Notes: generated by a model from the sequence alone, not told the origin. Counted from the stretch's first letter, positions 1 through 8,635 are shown. The stretch: 64,000 bases of DNA from Methylobacterium oryzae (GCF_021398735.1 NZ_CP090349.1:2427001-2491000), one strand, 5' to 3'. Translations and numbers: made by a program.

Positions 1-248
1 GCGAGATCGACGCCCTGTACAATTCCCTGTTCCGCGAGCTCCTGACCTACATGATGGAGGATCCGCGCAACATCTCGTTCTGCACGCATCTCCTGTTCTG
101 CGCGAAGAACGTCGAGCGCATCGGCGACCACACCACCAACATCGCCGAGACGATCCACTACCTCGCCACGGGCGAGACGCTGGCGGGTGACCGGCCGAAG
201 AACGACGCGTCGAACTACGCGACCGTGGACGGCGTGCAGGCGCCGTGA
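1..248 (+). CDS. phoU: Phosphate transport regulator PhoU, C-terminal part
   Basis: This is the 3' end of a gene that starts before the window; the reading frame is open from base 3. The visible residues include NISFCTHLLFCAKNVERIGD followed by HTTNIAETIHYL, the conserved second helical-bundle motif of PhoU (E-R-I-G-D-H-x-T-N-I-A-E). PhoU lets the Pst phosphate transporter signal to the PhoR/PhoB system and represses the regulon when phosphate is plentiful. It sits 117 bases upstream of phoB on the same strand, the usual pst-phoU-phoB order, so the transporter genes probably lie just outside the window. Confidence 0.9.
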   Translation, partial: EIDALYNSLFRELLTYMMEDPRNISFCTHLLFCAKNVERIGDHTTNIAETIHYLATGETLAGDRPKNDASNYATVDGVQAP

Positions 249-364
249 GGCGCCGACCCCGGCGCCTTCCTGTGGGCGCGGCCGGGGTCACTCTCCGTGC
301 GGGTTGAGGCGGGGCGGCGCCTCCTGCACCATCCGGGGACCGCCCGCAGAACGAGTCTTCGAAC

Positions 365-1066
365 GTGAGCATGCAAGTCCTGATCGTCGAGGACGAGGAG
401 GCCCTGAGCACGCTGCTCCGCTACAACCTGGAGGCCGAGGGCTTCCTGGTGGATTCGGCGGCGCGCGGCGACGACGCCGAGCTGCTCCTGGCGGAGCGGA
501 TCCCGGACCTCGTCCTGCTCGACTGGATGCTGCCCGGCCTCTCGGGGATCGAGCTGTGCCGCCGGATCCGGGCGCGCCGGGAGACCGAGCGCCTGCCGGT
601 GATTATGCTCACCGCCCGGGGCGAGGAGGGCGACCGCGTCCGCGGTCTCGGCACGGGCGCCGACGACTACATCGTCAAGCCGTTCTCGGTCCCGGAGCTG
701 CTCGCCCGGATCCGCGCGCTCCTGCGCCGGGCCAAGCCCGCCCACGTCTCGGACCGGCTAGCGGCCGGCGACCTGGAACTCGACCGCACCGGCCACCGCG
801 TCCGCCGCGGCGGCGAGGAGCTGCATCTGGGCCCCACGGAGTTCCGGCTCCTGGAATTCCTGATGCTGGCGCCGGGCCGGGTCTTCTCCCGCGAGCAGCT
901 CCTCGACGGGGTGTGGGGCCACGACGTCTACATCGACGAGCGTACCGTCGACGTCCATGTCGGGCGGCTGCGCAAGGCGCTGAACGGCCCGCGCCAGACC
1001 GACCCGATCCGTACGGTCCGGGGCTCGGGCTACGCCTTCGACGAGACCTTCTCGCTGGAGGCCTGA
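365..1066 (+). CDS. phoB: Phosphate regulon response regulator PhoB
   Basis: A 233-residue OmpR/PhoB-class response regulator. The receiver domain covers about residues 4-120, with the acidic pocket at E9-D10, the phosphoacceptor at D53 (LLDWMLPG), the switch threonine in MLTARGEEGD and the conserved lysine in DDYIVKPFS. The C-terminal winged-helix domain (about 135-230) ends with the typical RTVDVHVGRLRKAL recognition helix and VRGSGYAF wing. Start is GTG at 365; an in-frame ATG at 371 is the alternative. Immediate linkage to phoU supports PhoB rather than another OmpR-family paralogue. It would activate Pho-box promoters on phosphate starvation. Confidence 0.9.
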   Translation: MSMQVLIVEDEEALSTLLRYNLEAEGFLVDSAARGDDAELLLAERIPDLVLLDWMLPGLSGIELCRRIRARRETERLPVIMLTARGEEGDRVRGLGTGADDYIVKPFSVPELLARIRALLRRAKPAHVSDRLAAGDLELDRTGHRVRRGGEELHLGPTEFRLLEFLMLAPGRVFSREQLLDGVWGHDVYIDERTVDVHVGRLRKALNGPRQTDPIRTVRGSGYAFDETFSLEA

Positions 1067-1109
1067 GGCGGCCTCACTGGCCGTCCGGATAGGACTTCGC
1101 TCCGGCGCA

Positions 1110-1201
1110 CCGTCATCGCGAGCGCAGCGAAGCGACCCAGGGCGGCGGGACGCCGATGCGCGCGGCGCTGCTGGGTTGCTTCGCTCCGCTCGCAAAGACG
1201 G
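1110..1201. repeat. Dispersed intergenic repeat, copy 1 (92 bp)
   Basis: An imperfect palindromic element between convergent phoB and the dsbD-like gene. The left arm reads CGAGCGCAGCGAAGCGACCC and the right arm GGGTTGCTTCGCTCCGCTCG, so it folds into a long hairpin with a variable centre. A second copy of the same length lies at 59650-59741. Position between convergent genes fits a REP-like element that could also act as a terminator. Confidence 0.8.
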
Positions 1202-1245
1202 TGGGACGGGCCCGCGAAGATCCGCGCGTCCCGGTCTCCAGGGAT

Positions 1246-3402
1246 TCAGCGCGCCAGCGCCGCGCTCCGGCCCGAGGCGGCCGGCACCGCCTCCAGCGCC
1301 GCCAGGACCGTCCCCTCGGTGAGGATCTGCGGCAGCACCTGGGGCTCTCCCGTCCCGGTATAGAGCAGGTAGAGCGGGACGCCGCTGCGCCCGTGCTTCT
1401 CCAGGAGGCGGGTAATCTCGGGGTTCTGGTTGGTCCAGTCGCCCTTCATGTAGGTCACGCCGCGCTCGGCCATCGCGGCCCGCACGGCCTTGGTGTTGAG
1501 CGAGGTCGCCTCGTTGACCGCGCAGGTGATGCACCACGCGGCGGTCATGTCCACGAAGACGGGGCGGTGCGCGTCGACCAGGGCGTCGAGGCGCGCCTGC
1601 GTGAACGGCTCGATCCCGTCGGCGGCGGCCTGCGCGGCCGGCGCGGCGCGGTCCCGGGGCAGGGTGACGGCGAGGGCCCCGACGGCGATCAGCGCCAGCG
1701 CGGCGGCGGCCTGCGCGACCCGGCCGGCCCGCGGCGGGGCGGCGCGGCCGTGCTCCCAGGCCCAGGCGGCGAAGCCCACGAGGACGAGGCCGATCAGCGC
1801 CGCCAGCAGCCCGCGCGGGTCGACCTGCTGCGCCAGCACCCAGATCAGCCACGCCACGGTGGCGTAGACCGGGAAGGCCAGCACCTGCTTGAGGGTCTCC
1901 ATCCAGGCGCCCGGCCGCGGCAGCGCCCGCAGGGCCGGCGGCCAGAGGGTCAGGAGCAGGAAGGGCAGGGCGAGGCCGAGGCCGAGGCTCGCGAAGACGG
2001 CGAGCGCCACGCCGGCGCTCTGGGTCAGCGCGAAGCCCACCGCCGAGCCCATGAACGGCGCCGTGCAGGGCGTCGCCACCAGGGTCGCGAGCACGCCGGT
2101 GAAGAACGAGCCGCTCAGGCCGCCGCGCCGGGTGAGGCCGTCGCCGAGGCCGGCGAGCCGGCCTCCGACATGGACCGCGCCCGAGAGGCTCAGGCCCATC
2201 GCGAACAGCAGGTAGGCGAGCCCCGCCACGATGGCGGGCGACTGGAGCTGGAACCCCCAGCCGATCGCGGCCCCGCCGCTCTTCAGGCCGATCAGCGCGG
2301 CGGCGAGCGCCAGGAAGCTCGCCAGGACGCCGGCCGTGTAGGCGAGGCCGTGGAGCCGCAGCCGAGCCGGCCCCTCGCCCGCGTGCCGCACGAGGCCGAG
2401 CACCTTGATCGACAGGACCGGGAAGACGCAGGGCATCAGATTGAGGATCAGGCCGCCGAGGAAGGCGAAGGCCGCGGCGGTCGCCAGCGTCAGCGCGTCG
2501 AAGTCGGCGGCGGCCGGCGCGGTCGCGGGCGGCGCGGTCGCGGCCGGCGCCGCGGCGGCCGGGAGGACCGGCTCGTCGCCGTACGCGAAGGCGAGCCGGC
2601 GGGTCCCGGCGGCGTCGACCGCCTCGACCGTCAGGACGCCGGGCAGCGCGGCGGGCACCGGGTTGGTCGGGCTGCTCCGGGCGAGGGTCAGGTGCAGGCC
2701 GGTCCCGTCGACGCTCATCACCTGCGCGGCGGCGTTGTCGATCGCCGTCTCGGCGTAGGGGAAGTACGCGGCGTTCCGGACCGCCTCGGGCTTGAGGCCG
2801 GCCGCGACGAAATCGAGGCGCAGGGTGTCGCCCTGGCTCGACAGGCTCAGGGGCCAGAGCGCCGGCACGGGGAGCGCGGCGCGGGCGCGCGCGAACAGCG
2901 CGGCGTTGGCCGGGTCCGGCTCGGCCTTGCCGACCGGCAGGGTCAGGGCGAGATCGGCCGAGCCGGGCACGCACTCGGTCTCGCAGACGAGGTAAGTCAG
3001 CTTGGCCTGGATCCGCACCGGGTCGGCCGGGTCGAGGCTCGGCGGCGGCGTCACCGGGACGAGGAGCGTGACCTCACCCTCGTAGCCGTAGTTCATGAGA
3101 GTCGCGATCGGGATGCGCTCCGGCGCCGGCCAGCGGATCGCGCTCGCGTTGAAGCCGGCCGGCAGAGTCCAGGTCACCTCCGGGGGCAAGCCGGAATCGC
3201 CCGGGTTGCGCCAGTAGACGTGCCAGCCGGGCTTGACCTGCATCCGCACCGCCAGCGTGAAGGGCTGCGCGCCGGCGACGGCGGCGGGCTCGGCCACGAG
3301 GCTCGCGCGCACGAGGTCCGCGGGCGTGCGGAACCCCTGTGCCGCGGCGGCCGAGAGGCTCGCGGCGACGGCCAGGATCAGGAGGGCGAGGCGGCGGATC
3401 AT
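1246..3402 (-). CDS. dsbD: Thiol:disulfide interchange protein, DsbD/ScsB family
   Basis: 718 residues with three parts: a signal peptide and periplasmic DsbD-type N domain (to about residue 270, with HVYWRNPGDSGLPP), a polytopic membrane domain carrying the paired cysteines in NLMPCVFPVLS and VATPCTAPFMGS, and a C-terminal thioredoxin-like domain with the CxxC motif WCITC. The family moves electrons from cytoplasmic thioredoxin across the inner membrane to reduce periplasmic disulfides. The chosen start is ATG at 3402 because it begins a clear signal peptide (MIRRLALLILAVAASLSAAA); the frame is open much further upstream only because of high GC. The large N domain points to the ScsB-like branch rather than classical E. 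coli DsbD. Confidence 0.88.
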   Translation of the reverse strand: MIRRLALLILAVAASLSAAAAQGFRTPADLVRASLVAEPAAVAGAQPFTLAVRMQVKPGWHVYWRNPGDSGLPPEVTWTLPAGFNASAIRWPAPERIPIATLMNYGYEGEVTLLVPVTPPPSLDPADPVRIQAKLTYLVCETECVPGSADLALTLPVGKAEPDPANAALFARARAALPVPALWPLSLSSQGDTLRLDFVAAGLKPEAVRNAAYFPYAETAIDNAAAQVMSVDGTGLHLTLARSSPTNPVPAALPGVLTVEAVDAAGTRRLAFAYGDEPVLPAAAAPAATAPPATAPAAADFDALTLATAAAFAFLGGLILNLMPCVFPVLSIKVLGLVRHAGEGPARLRLHGLAYTAGVLASFLALAAALIGLKSGGAAIGWGFQLQSPAIVAGLAYLLFAMGLSLSGAVHVGGRLAGLGDGLTRRGGLSGSFFTGVLATLVATPCTAPFMGSAVGFALTQSAGVALAVFASLGLGLALPFLLLTLWPPALRALPRPGAWMETLKQVLAFPVYATVAWLIWVLAQQVDPRGLLAALIGLVLVGFAAWAWEHGRAAPPRAGRVAQAAAALALIAVGALAVTLPRDRAAPAAQAAADGIEPFTQARLDALVDAHRPVFVDMTAAWCITCAVNEATSLNTKAVRAAMAERGVTYMKGDWTNQNPEITRLLEKHGRSGVPLYLLYTGTGEPQVLPQILTEGTVLAALEAVPAASGRSAALAR

Positions 3403-3470
3403 GCTGTCCCTTCGCGCGCGGGGCGGTCGCGGTTTCACGCGCGGCGTGTCGGGCTCGGCGCGGGCGTTTC

Positions 3471-3506
3471 CATGGCGTCCGGTCTTACCATGGCGTCGGG
3501 TCTTAC
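3471..3506. repeat. 18-bp tandem direct repeat, two copies
   Basis: CATGGCGTCCGGTCTTAC at 3471-3488 is followed directly by CATGGCGTCGGGTCTTAC, differing at one base. It lies in the 137-base gap upstream of the dsbD-like gene and downstream of the aminopeptidase, so it could overlap the 5' region of the former. No function is evident. Confidence 0.7.
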
Positions 3507-3539
3507 CACGGACCGCGTTCGGGATCCCCTGCGGCCGGC

Positions 3540-5378
3540 TCACTCCTCGAGCGGCGCCGTCGCCCGCTCGAGCCAGTCGCGCGTCGCGGTGTCGAGCCCG
3601 GGCGCCAGGGTCTCGCGGACCCTCGCATGATAGGCGTCGATCCAGGCCCGCTCCCCGGGTTCGAGCAGGTCCGGCCGGATCAGCCGGCGGTCGTAGGGAG
3701 CGAGCGTCAGCGTCTCGAAGCCGAGCATCGGGCGCTCCCCGCCCGCGATCGCGCGGGCCTCGACCAGGACGAGGTTCTCGATCCGGATGCCGTAGGCGCC
3801 GCGGGCGTAGTAGCCCGGCTCGTTCGACAGGATCATGCCGGGCTCGAGCGCCACCGTGCCGGTCTTGGCGATCCGCTGCGGCCCCTCGTGCACCGACAGG
3901 AAGGCGCCGACGCCGTGACCGGTGCCGTGGTCGAAGTCGAGGCCCGCCTGCCAGAGCGGTGCCCGCGCGAAGGCGTCGATCTGGGCGCCGGTCGTGCCGA
4001 CCGGGAACACCGCCCGGGCGATGGCGACGTGCCCCTTCAGCACCCGCGTGAACCGGTCGCGCATCTCCGGGCTCGGCGCGCCGACCGCGACCGTCCGGGT
4101 GATGTCGGTAGTGCCGTCCGGGTACTGCGCTCCCGAATCGATCAGGAACAGCTCGCCCGACTGGACCGCCCGGTCCGTGGCGCGGCTCACCCGGTAGTGG
4201 ACGATCGCGCCGTTCGGTCCGGAACCCGAGATCGTGGGGAACGAGACCTCGCGCAGGTCGCCGCCGGCGGCCCGGAAATCTTCTAGGGCCTCGACGGCGG
4301 CGATCTCGGTGAGGCCGCCGGCCACGGCCGCACCGTCGAGCCAGGCGAGGAAGCGCGCGACGCTCGCCCCGTCCCGGACATGGGCGGCGCGGGCGCCCGC
4401 GATCTCGGCGGCGTTCTTGACCGCCTTCATGCCGGTTATCGGGTCCTTGCCGACATCGGCCGTGCCGCCGGCGGCCTCGATCTTCTCCTTCAGGGCGACG
4501 GCGCCGGTCGCGGCGTCGAGGCGGACGCGCACGCCCGCCAGGGATGCCAGCCCGTCGTCCAGGTCCGCTCGCGGCAGGATCTCGGCGATCGGCGCGAGCT
4601 CCGCCCGCAGGGCCGGATCGATGTTCGGAGAGACGAGGTACAGCCGGGCCCGTCCCTCGCGCGGCAGGATGGCGTAACCCAGCGCCAGGGGCGTGTGGGC
4701 GACGTCGGACCCGCGCAGGTTGAAGGCCCAGGCCAGGTTGTGCGGGTCGGAGATCACCAGGGCATCGCAGCCGCCCTCGGCGAGCGCCGCCCGGATTCGG
4801 CCGAGCTTGTCGGCGGCCCCCTCGCCGCACAGCGCGTCGGGATGGACCACCACCGGACCGGCCGGCGACCGCGGCCGACCGGCCCAGACCGCGTCGACGA
4901 GGTTCGGCACCGCCCGCACGGTCCCGCCGGCGCGGGTCACGGCCCGCTCGAGGCGCGCCAGACCGTCCGGGGTGTGCAGCCAGGGATCGTAGCCGAGCAC
5001 CTGATCCCGCCGCAGGTTGGCCCCGACCCAGGCCTCCGGCGTCGATTCGGCGAGCGGCACCACCGTGACGAGGCCGGTATCGACCTGCTCGGGCGCCTGC
5101 AGGGTGTAGCGCCCGTCGACGACCAGCGCCGCGGACTCCATCAGGATCACGGCCGTGCCGGCCGAGCCGGTAAAGCCCGTGAGCCAGGCCAGCCGCTCGG
5201 CGTCGGCGGGAACGTATTCCGACTGGTGCTCGTCGGCCCGCGGCACGACGAAGCCGTCGAGCCCGGTCTCGCGCAAGGCGGCCCGCAGCGCCTCGATCCG
5301 CTCGGCACCCTTCCGGTGGCTCGGGTCGTCGAAGCTCTGGAAGCGTTGACGCTGTCGGGACGGACGGGTCTCGGTCAT
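3540..5378 (-). CDS. Aminopeptidase P family protein (Xaa-Pro aminopeptidase, M24B)
   Basis: 612 residues, the size of the long aminopeptidase P type with two creatinase-like N domains, an M24 catalytic domain and a short C-terminal extension. The metal-binding residues expected for M24 are present: two aspartates in LIDSGAQYPDGTTDITRTV, the histidine in HGTGHGVGAFLSVHEGP, and glutamates in LSNEPGYY and GIRIENLVLV. It should remove N-terminal residues preceding proline, with two divalent metal ions, in the cytoplasm. There is no signal peptide. ATG at 5378 gives the expected N-terminus, with FVVPRADEHQSEYVP within the first 60 residues. Confidence 0.9.
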   Translation of the reverse strand: MTETRPSRQRQRFQSFDDPSHRKGAERIEALRAALRETGLDGFVVPRADEHQSEYVPADAERLAWLTGFTGSAGTAVILMESAALVVDGRYTLQAPEQVDTGLVTVVPLAESTPEAWVGANLRRDQVLGYDPWLHTPDGLARLERAVTRAGGTVRAVPNLVDAVWAGRPRSPAGPVVVHPDALCGEGAADKLGRIRAALAEGGCDALVISDPHNLAWAFNLRGSDVAHTPLALGYAILPREGRARLYLVSPNIDPALRAELAPIAEILPRADLDDGLASLAGVRVRLDAATGAVALKEKIEAAGGTADVGKDPITGMKAVKNAAEIAGARAAHVRDGASVARFLAWLDGAAVAGGLTEIAAVEALEDFRAAGGDLREVSFPTISGSGPNGAIVHYRVSRATDRAVQSGELFLIDSGAQYPDGTTDITRTVAVGAPSPEMRDRFTRVLKGHVAIARAVFPVGTTGAQIDAFARAPLWQAGLDFDHGTGHGVGAFLSVHEGPQRIAKTGTVALEPGMILSNEPGYYARGAYGIRIENLVLVEARAIAGGERPMLGFETLTLAPYDRRLIRPDLLEPGERAWIDAYHARVRETLAPGLDTATRDWLERATAPLEE

Positions 5379-5516
5379 GCGGCGAGCCTAGCGCCCGCCG
5401 CTCCCGCGTCGCAACACCCTGTTGTCATGAGAAAGAGGTTGGTCGGAGGTCGGTTGCGGTGCTTAAAGATCGTTAGCAATCTTATCACGCCGCGGATTCT
5501 CGCTTATTACTCAGAC

Positions 5517-5762
5517 ATGCCACGCCGCGTTTACTACCGGATCAGCGACAGACCCGACGGCCGCTTCGACGCCGTCGTGACGATCGAGCCCGACACGGTC
5601 GTCCGCCGCGACGGCTTCGATTCGCTCGCCGAACTCGAAGAGTGGATCGACGGCCTGCGCACGCTGATGGCGGCGCTCGGCGCGCCGGTGTCGCAGGCGG
5701 ACGCACCGGGGTCGCCGGCCGAGACCGCGGGCGCGCCGGACCGGCTGCGCACCGCGCGCTGA
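5517..5762 (+). CDS. Small hypothetical protein (81 aa)
   Basis: Begins MPRRVYYRISDRPDGRFDAV and carries an acidic segment (SLAELEEWIDGLRTLMAALG) that looks helical, followed by a Pro/Ala-rich tail. No family is recognised. The gene follows a locally AT-rich stretch (about 5425-5515) that contrasts with the surrounding GC-rich DNA and includes an AAGAT/ATCTT inverted repeat at 5466-5483, so a promoter is likely there. It converges with the Rmf-like gene, whose stop codon abuts its own. Confidence 0.6.
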   Translation: MPRRVYYRISDRPDGRFDAVVTIEPDTVVRRDGFDSLAELEEWIDGLRTLMAALGAPVSQADAPGSPAETAGAPDRLRTAR

Positions 5763-5951
5763 TCAGCCGTTCGTGATCGGCAGGTCCGGCGCCCGGTCCG
5801 CGGGTGCCCCATCGTAGCCCTCGAGCCAGGCCCGGCGCGCGGGCGAGTCGGCCGGATAGGGGCAGGCATCCTTGGGCCGCCCCTGCGCCCGGGCGCGGGC
5901 GCCCTCGGCGATGGGGTCCGCGGGCGGATCGTGGAGCGACGTCTGGCTCAT
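5763..5951 (-). CDS. Ribosome modulation factor-like protein (Rmf/CrpP family)
   Basis: 62 residues starting MSQTSLHDPP. The region EGARARAQGRPKDACPYP followed by ARRAWLEGYDGA matches the Rmf/CrpP pattern of a helix with G-x5-CPY and then a WLxGY/W segment. In E. coli, Rmf drives 100S ribosome dimer formation in stationary phase; alphaproteobacterial relatives are less well characterised, so ribosome hibernation is inferred. Start ATG at 5951. It is transcribed in the same direction as prmA, with a 50-base gap. Confidence 0.75.
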   Translation of the reverse strand: MSQTSLHDPPADPIAEGARARAQGRPKDACPYPADSPARRAWLEGYDGAPADRAPDLPITNG

Positions 5952-6001
5952 GGCCGGACAACACGCCGGCGCGCGGGGAGTTCGGGGCGATGCCGCGCGG
6001 G

Positions 6002-6922
6002 TCAGCGCCGCGGACGCTGCGCCGCACCGCCGCGCGTCAGGACCAGGGCGACCCACCCCTCGATCACGCCGCGCCGCACGAGGGAGAAGCCCTGGAGACG
6101 GTAGGCGGAGAGCACGCCCGGCACGTCGCGCTCGATCAGGCCGGACAGGACCAACACACCCTCGGTGGCGACGACCCGCGCCAGGGTCGGCGCCAGGAGC
6201 CTGAGTGGCCGGGCCAGGATGTTGGCGAAGACGAGATCGAAGTGGCGCGGCCGGTCGGCGAGGCGGTGGCGGACCCCGGGCCCCTCGTAGAGCTTGAGGT
6301 AGGGGCCGAGCCCGTTGGCGCGGGCGTTCTCGCGGGCCGTGCGCACGGCCTCCGCGTCGAGGTCGCCGGCCACCACGGGCTGCCGCAGGGCCTTGGCGGC
6401 CGCGAAGGCGAGGATCCCGGTTCCCGTGCCGACATCGAGGACGTGGACCGGGCGCCGGCGCTTGAGTTCCGAGACCAGGGCGCGGAGGCAGCCCAGCGTC
6501 GTTCCGTGATGCCCGGTCCCGAAGGCGAGGGCGGCCTCGATCTCGATGGCCAGATCGTTGCCCCGGACGGAGGCGCGGTCGTGCGAGCCGTGGACGAGGA
6601 ACCGGCCCGCCCGGACCGGCTTCAGGCCCTCCAGCGACGCGCGCACCCAGTCCTGCTGGTCGATCGTGCGGAACTCCGCCGCGTCGGCCGCGTCGCCGAT
6701 GACTGGGCGGATCAACTCGCGGACGTAATCCTCGTCGGGGGCGTCCGCGAAGTAGGCCTCAAGCCGCCACGTGCGCCCGTCCTCGTCCTCGAAGGCCGCC
6801 ACCGCGGTCTCCGTGGGATCGAACATCTCTCCGAGGAGGTCGGTCATCGCGCGGGCCGAGCGTTCGTCGGTCAGCAGACGCAGGACGTGGGACGGGCGAT
6901 GGGGCGGCAGGCCTTCGAGCAT
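6002..6922 (-). CDS. prmA: Ribosomal protein L11 methyltransferase PrmA
   Basis: 306 residues from the ATG at 6922 (MLEGLPPHRP). The SAM-binding signature HVLDVGTGTGILAFAAAKA is preceded by AFGTGHHGTTLGCL, a PrmA-specific motif, and followed by FDLVFANILARPL, the NxL/NPP-type motif IV. The enzyme trimethylates lysines and the N-terminus of ribosomal protein L11. An upstream in-frame start at 6991 would add a Pro-rich stretch with no homology-like character. Linkage to an Rmf-like gene suggests a ribosome-related pair, but they may be separate transcripts. Confidence 0.9.
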   Translation of the reverse strand: MLEGLPPHRPSHVLRLLTDERSARAMTDLLGEMFDPTETAVAAFEDEDGRTWRLEAYFADAPDEDYVRELIRPVIGDAADAAEFRTIDQQDWVRASLEGLKPVRAGRFLVHGSHDRASVRGNDLAIEIEAALAFGTGHHGTTLGCLRALVSELKRRRPVHVLDVGTGTGILAFAAAKALRQPVVAGDLDAEAVRTARENARANGLGPYLKLYEGPGVRHRLADRPRHFDLVFANILARPLRLLAPTLARVVATEGVLVLSGLIERDVPGVLSAYRLQGFSLVRRGVIEGWVALVLTRGGAAQRPRR

Positions 6923-7158
6923 GGTGCCCGGCTGTAACGCCGGGGCGCGCCGCAGCCCAGGGGCTGGCGAGAAAAAATCCGGGCCCGGCAAGGGTGGGGC
7001 CGCGGGGCAGGGCGGCGGAGCGGACCGGCGGCCCCGCCCGTTGTTGCCGGACGGTCACAAGCGCCAATACTTATCTTCTGCGCGACTTAAACCAGTGTCC
7101 ACAGCCATCGCGTGTGCTTAAACAATCTCGGCTTACCCAAGGCCGGACCCTCAACTCG

Positions 7159-7194
7159 GGCGCGCCGCACTTCCCGGAGCGGCGCGCCTGTTTT
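7159..7194 (+). terminator. Intrinsic terminator hairpin without an assigned upstream gene
   Basis: A perfect 10-bp stem (GGCGCGCCGC / GCGGCGCGCC) with a 10-base loop, followed by TGTTTT. It lies between prmA, which reads leftward, and a small rightward ORF starting at 7214. No annotated gene would end here, so it most likely terminates a short transcript or acts as a leader attenuator. Confidence 0.7.
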
Positions 7195-7213
7195 GACAGA
7201 CGATCGTGCTGCC

Positions 7214-7357
7214 ATGACCGCGCCTCTCCTCATCAGCGTCGCCTTCGCGGCCGTGACCGCGGGCGCCGCCACGCTCTGGGCCTTGCTGGTCGCGAACGGC
7301 ATGAACGGCATGCCGGAGGCGCGCCCGACCGAGCGGCACGACATCCGGACCTGGTGA
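7214..7357 (+). CDS. Small membrane protein (47 aa), hypothetical
   Basis: MTAPLLISVAFAAVTAGAAT begins a single hydrophobic helix (about residues 4-28) followed by a short polar tail ending in HDIRTW. No family is recognised. It begins 20 bases after the terminator-like hairpin. The N-out/C-in orientation cannot be decided. Confidence is limited because the protein is short and its ribosome-binding site is not obvious. Confidence 0.45.
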   Translation: MTAPLLISVAFAAVTAGAATLWALLVANGMNGMPEARPTERHDIRTW

Positions 7358-7513
7358 CGGCGCGACACCGATTCGCGCGAGCGGGCGCCCAGGAATGAGG
7401 CAGGTTGTTCGCGCGTTAACCAAATGATGTACGGCAGCTGCGGAACTGGCCGACTTGCGCGGCGTTTTTGCCGGCTTTTTACGTGAATCACGATTGAGCA
7501 GGGTGCGTACAGC

Positions 7514-7711
7514 GTGACCAAGTCCCGGCGTTCCGGCCCCCGCGGGCCCGTGGTCGTCAACGGTGCGGCCGTGCCTGCCCGACCACGCGAGCGGATCTTC
7601 GGCGGTCCCGCACCGGACGGGCCGCTCCCGGGCCATCTCCTCGTCCTGCTGAGCCGCCTCCACCGGGCCGAGGCCGAGCCCAAGGACCGGCCGGAGGCCA
7701 AGCTCGGCTGA
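7514..7711 (+). CDS. Hypothetical protein (65 aa)
   Basis: A GTG-started frame, MTKSRRSGPRGPVVVNGAAV, with a short leucine-rich helix (HLLVLLSRLHRAEAE) and a charged C-terminus. It is preceded by a relatively AT-rich segment (7420-7500), consistent with a promoter. No homologous family is recognised and no strong Shine-Dalgarno sequence is seen, so it could be non-coding. Confidence 0.35.
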   Translation: MTKSRRSGPRGPVVVNGAAVPARPRERIFGGPAPDGPLPGHLLVLLSRLHRAEAEPKDRPEAKLG

Positions 7712-7778
7712 CGCGCGGTCACCCGGGTCGGCCGGGCCTTGGCCGACCGCCCGCGCGCGCCTATGATCCCCGTCGTTC

Positions 7779-7796
7779 CCCGCCGTATATAGCGGG
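7779..7796. promoter_or_regulatory. Inverted repeat upstream of modA, possible Mo-responsive site
   Basis: CCCGC-CGTATATA-GCGGG lies 21 bases before the modA start. Read on the minus strand it contains CGCTATATA, which resembles one half of the ModE-type Mo-box (CGCTATATA, spacer, TATATAACG). The second conserved half is not visible. The TATATA could instead be a -10 element. No modE gene is in the window. Confidence 0.35.
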
Positions 7797-7816
7797 TCGC
7801 GACCGGAGAGATCTGC

Positions 7817-8635
7817 GTGATGCCCCTGACTCGACGGATCCTGGTCGCCTGCGCGCTCGCGGCGCTGGTCCTCGCGCCGACCGACGGAGCCGCGCGGGCG
7901 GACGAGCCGGTCGTCGTGTTCGCGGCCGCGAGCCTCAAGAACGCCCTCGACGACGCCGCGGCAGCCTGGACGAAGGCGACCGGCAAGACCGCGCGGATCT
8001 CCTACGCCGGCTCGAACGCCCTCGCGAAGCAGATCGAGGCGGGGGCGCCGGCGGACCTGTTCATCTCGGCCGACCTCGCGTGGATGGATTACGTCGACCG
8101 GGCCGGGCTGCTGAAGGCCGGCTCGCGGATCGACCTCCTGCGCAATGCCCTGGTGCTGATCGCCCCGGGGCCGAAGGACAGCGCCGCGGATCCGCAGGTG
8201 GCCCTGGCGCCGAACCTCGGCACCACGCTGACGCGGATCCTCGGCGGCGGGCGGCTGGCGATGGCGACGATCGACGCCGTTCCCGCCGGCAAGTACGGCA
8301 AGGCCGCCCTGGAGAAGCTCGGCGCCTGGGACGCCGTGAAGGGGCAGGTCGCCCAGGCCGAGAACGTGCGCGCCGCCCTCCTGCTGGTCGCCCGGGGCGA
8401 GGCGCCGCTCGGCATCGTCTACGCCACCGACGCGGCCGCGGACCCGAGCGTCCACGTTGTGGCGACCTTCCCGGCCGACAGCCACCCGCCGATCGTCTAT
8501 CCGGCGGCGGTGACCCGGGAGTCGCGCAACCCGGATGCCGGGACGCTGCTCGGCTACCTGCGCGGCCCGGAGGCCCGGGGCTCCTTCGAGCGCCAGGGCT
8601 TCACGGTGGTCGCGCAGCCCGGCGCCAGCCAGTAG
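7817..8635 (+). CDS. modA: Molybdate ABC transporter substrate-binding protein ModA
   Basis: 272 residues with an N-terminal signal peptide (cleavage likely after GAARA). The mature protein starts with VVVFAAASLKNALDDAAAAW, the ModA hallmark, followed by SYAGSNALAKQIEAGAPADLFISADLAWMD, where the serines bind the oxyanion. It captures molybdate or tungstate in the periplasm for ModBC. GTG at 7817 and ATG at 7820 are adjacent possible starts. modB follows after 15 bases. Molybdenum is needed for the molybdopterin nitrate reductase encoded at 46 kb. Confidence 0.93.
   Translation: MMPLTRRILVACALAALVLAPTDGAARADEPVVVFAAASLKNALDDAAAAWTKATGKTARISYAGSNALAKQIEAGAPADLFISADLAWMDYVDRAGLLKAGSRIDLLRNALVLIAPGPKDSAADPQVALAPNLGTTLTRILGGGRLAMATIDAVPAGKYGKAALEKLGAWDAVKGQVAQAENVRAALLLVARGEAPLGIVYATDAAADPSVHVVATFPADSHPPIVYPAAVTRESRNPDAGTLLGYLRGPEARGSFERQGFTVVAQPGASQ

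Noticed and set aside
2405..2758. Plus-strand ORF inside the dsbD-like gene
   Set aside because: Complement of the coding strand; Ala/Arg-rich, no start context or conserved motif.
7087..7986. Minus-strand frame across the small ORFs and modA start
   Set aside because: Overlaps the modA signal peptide region and two small plus-strand ORFs, with no recognisable domain.
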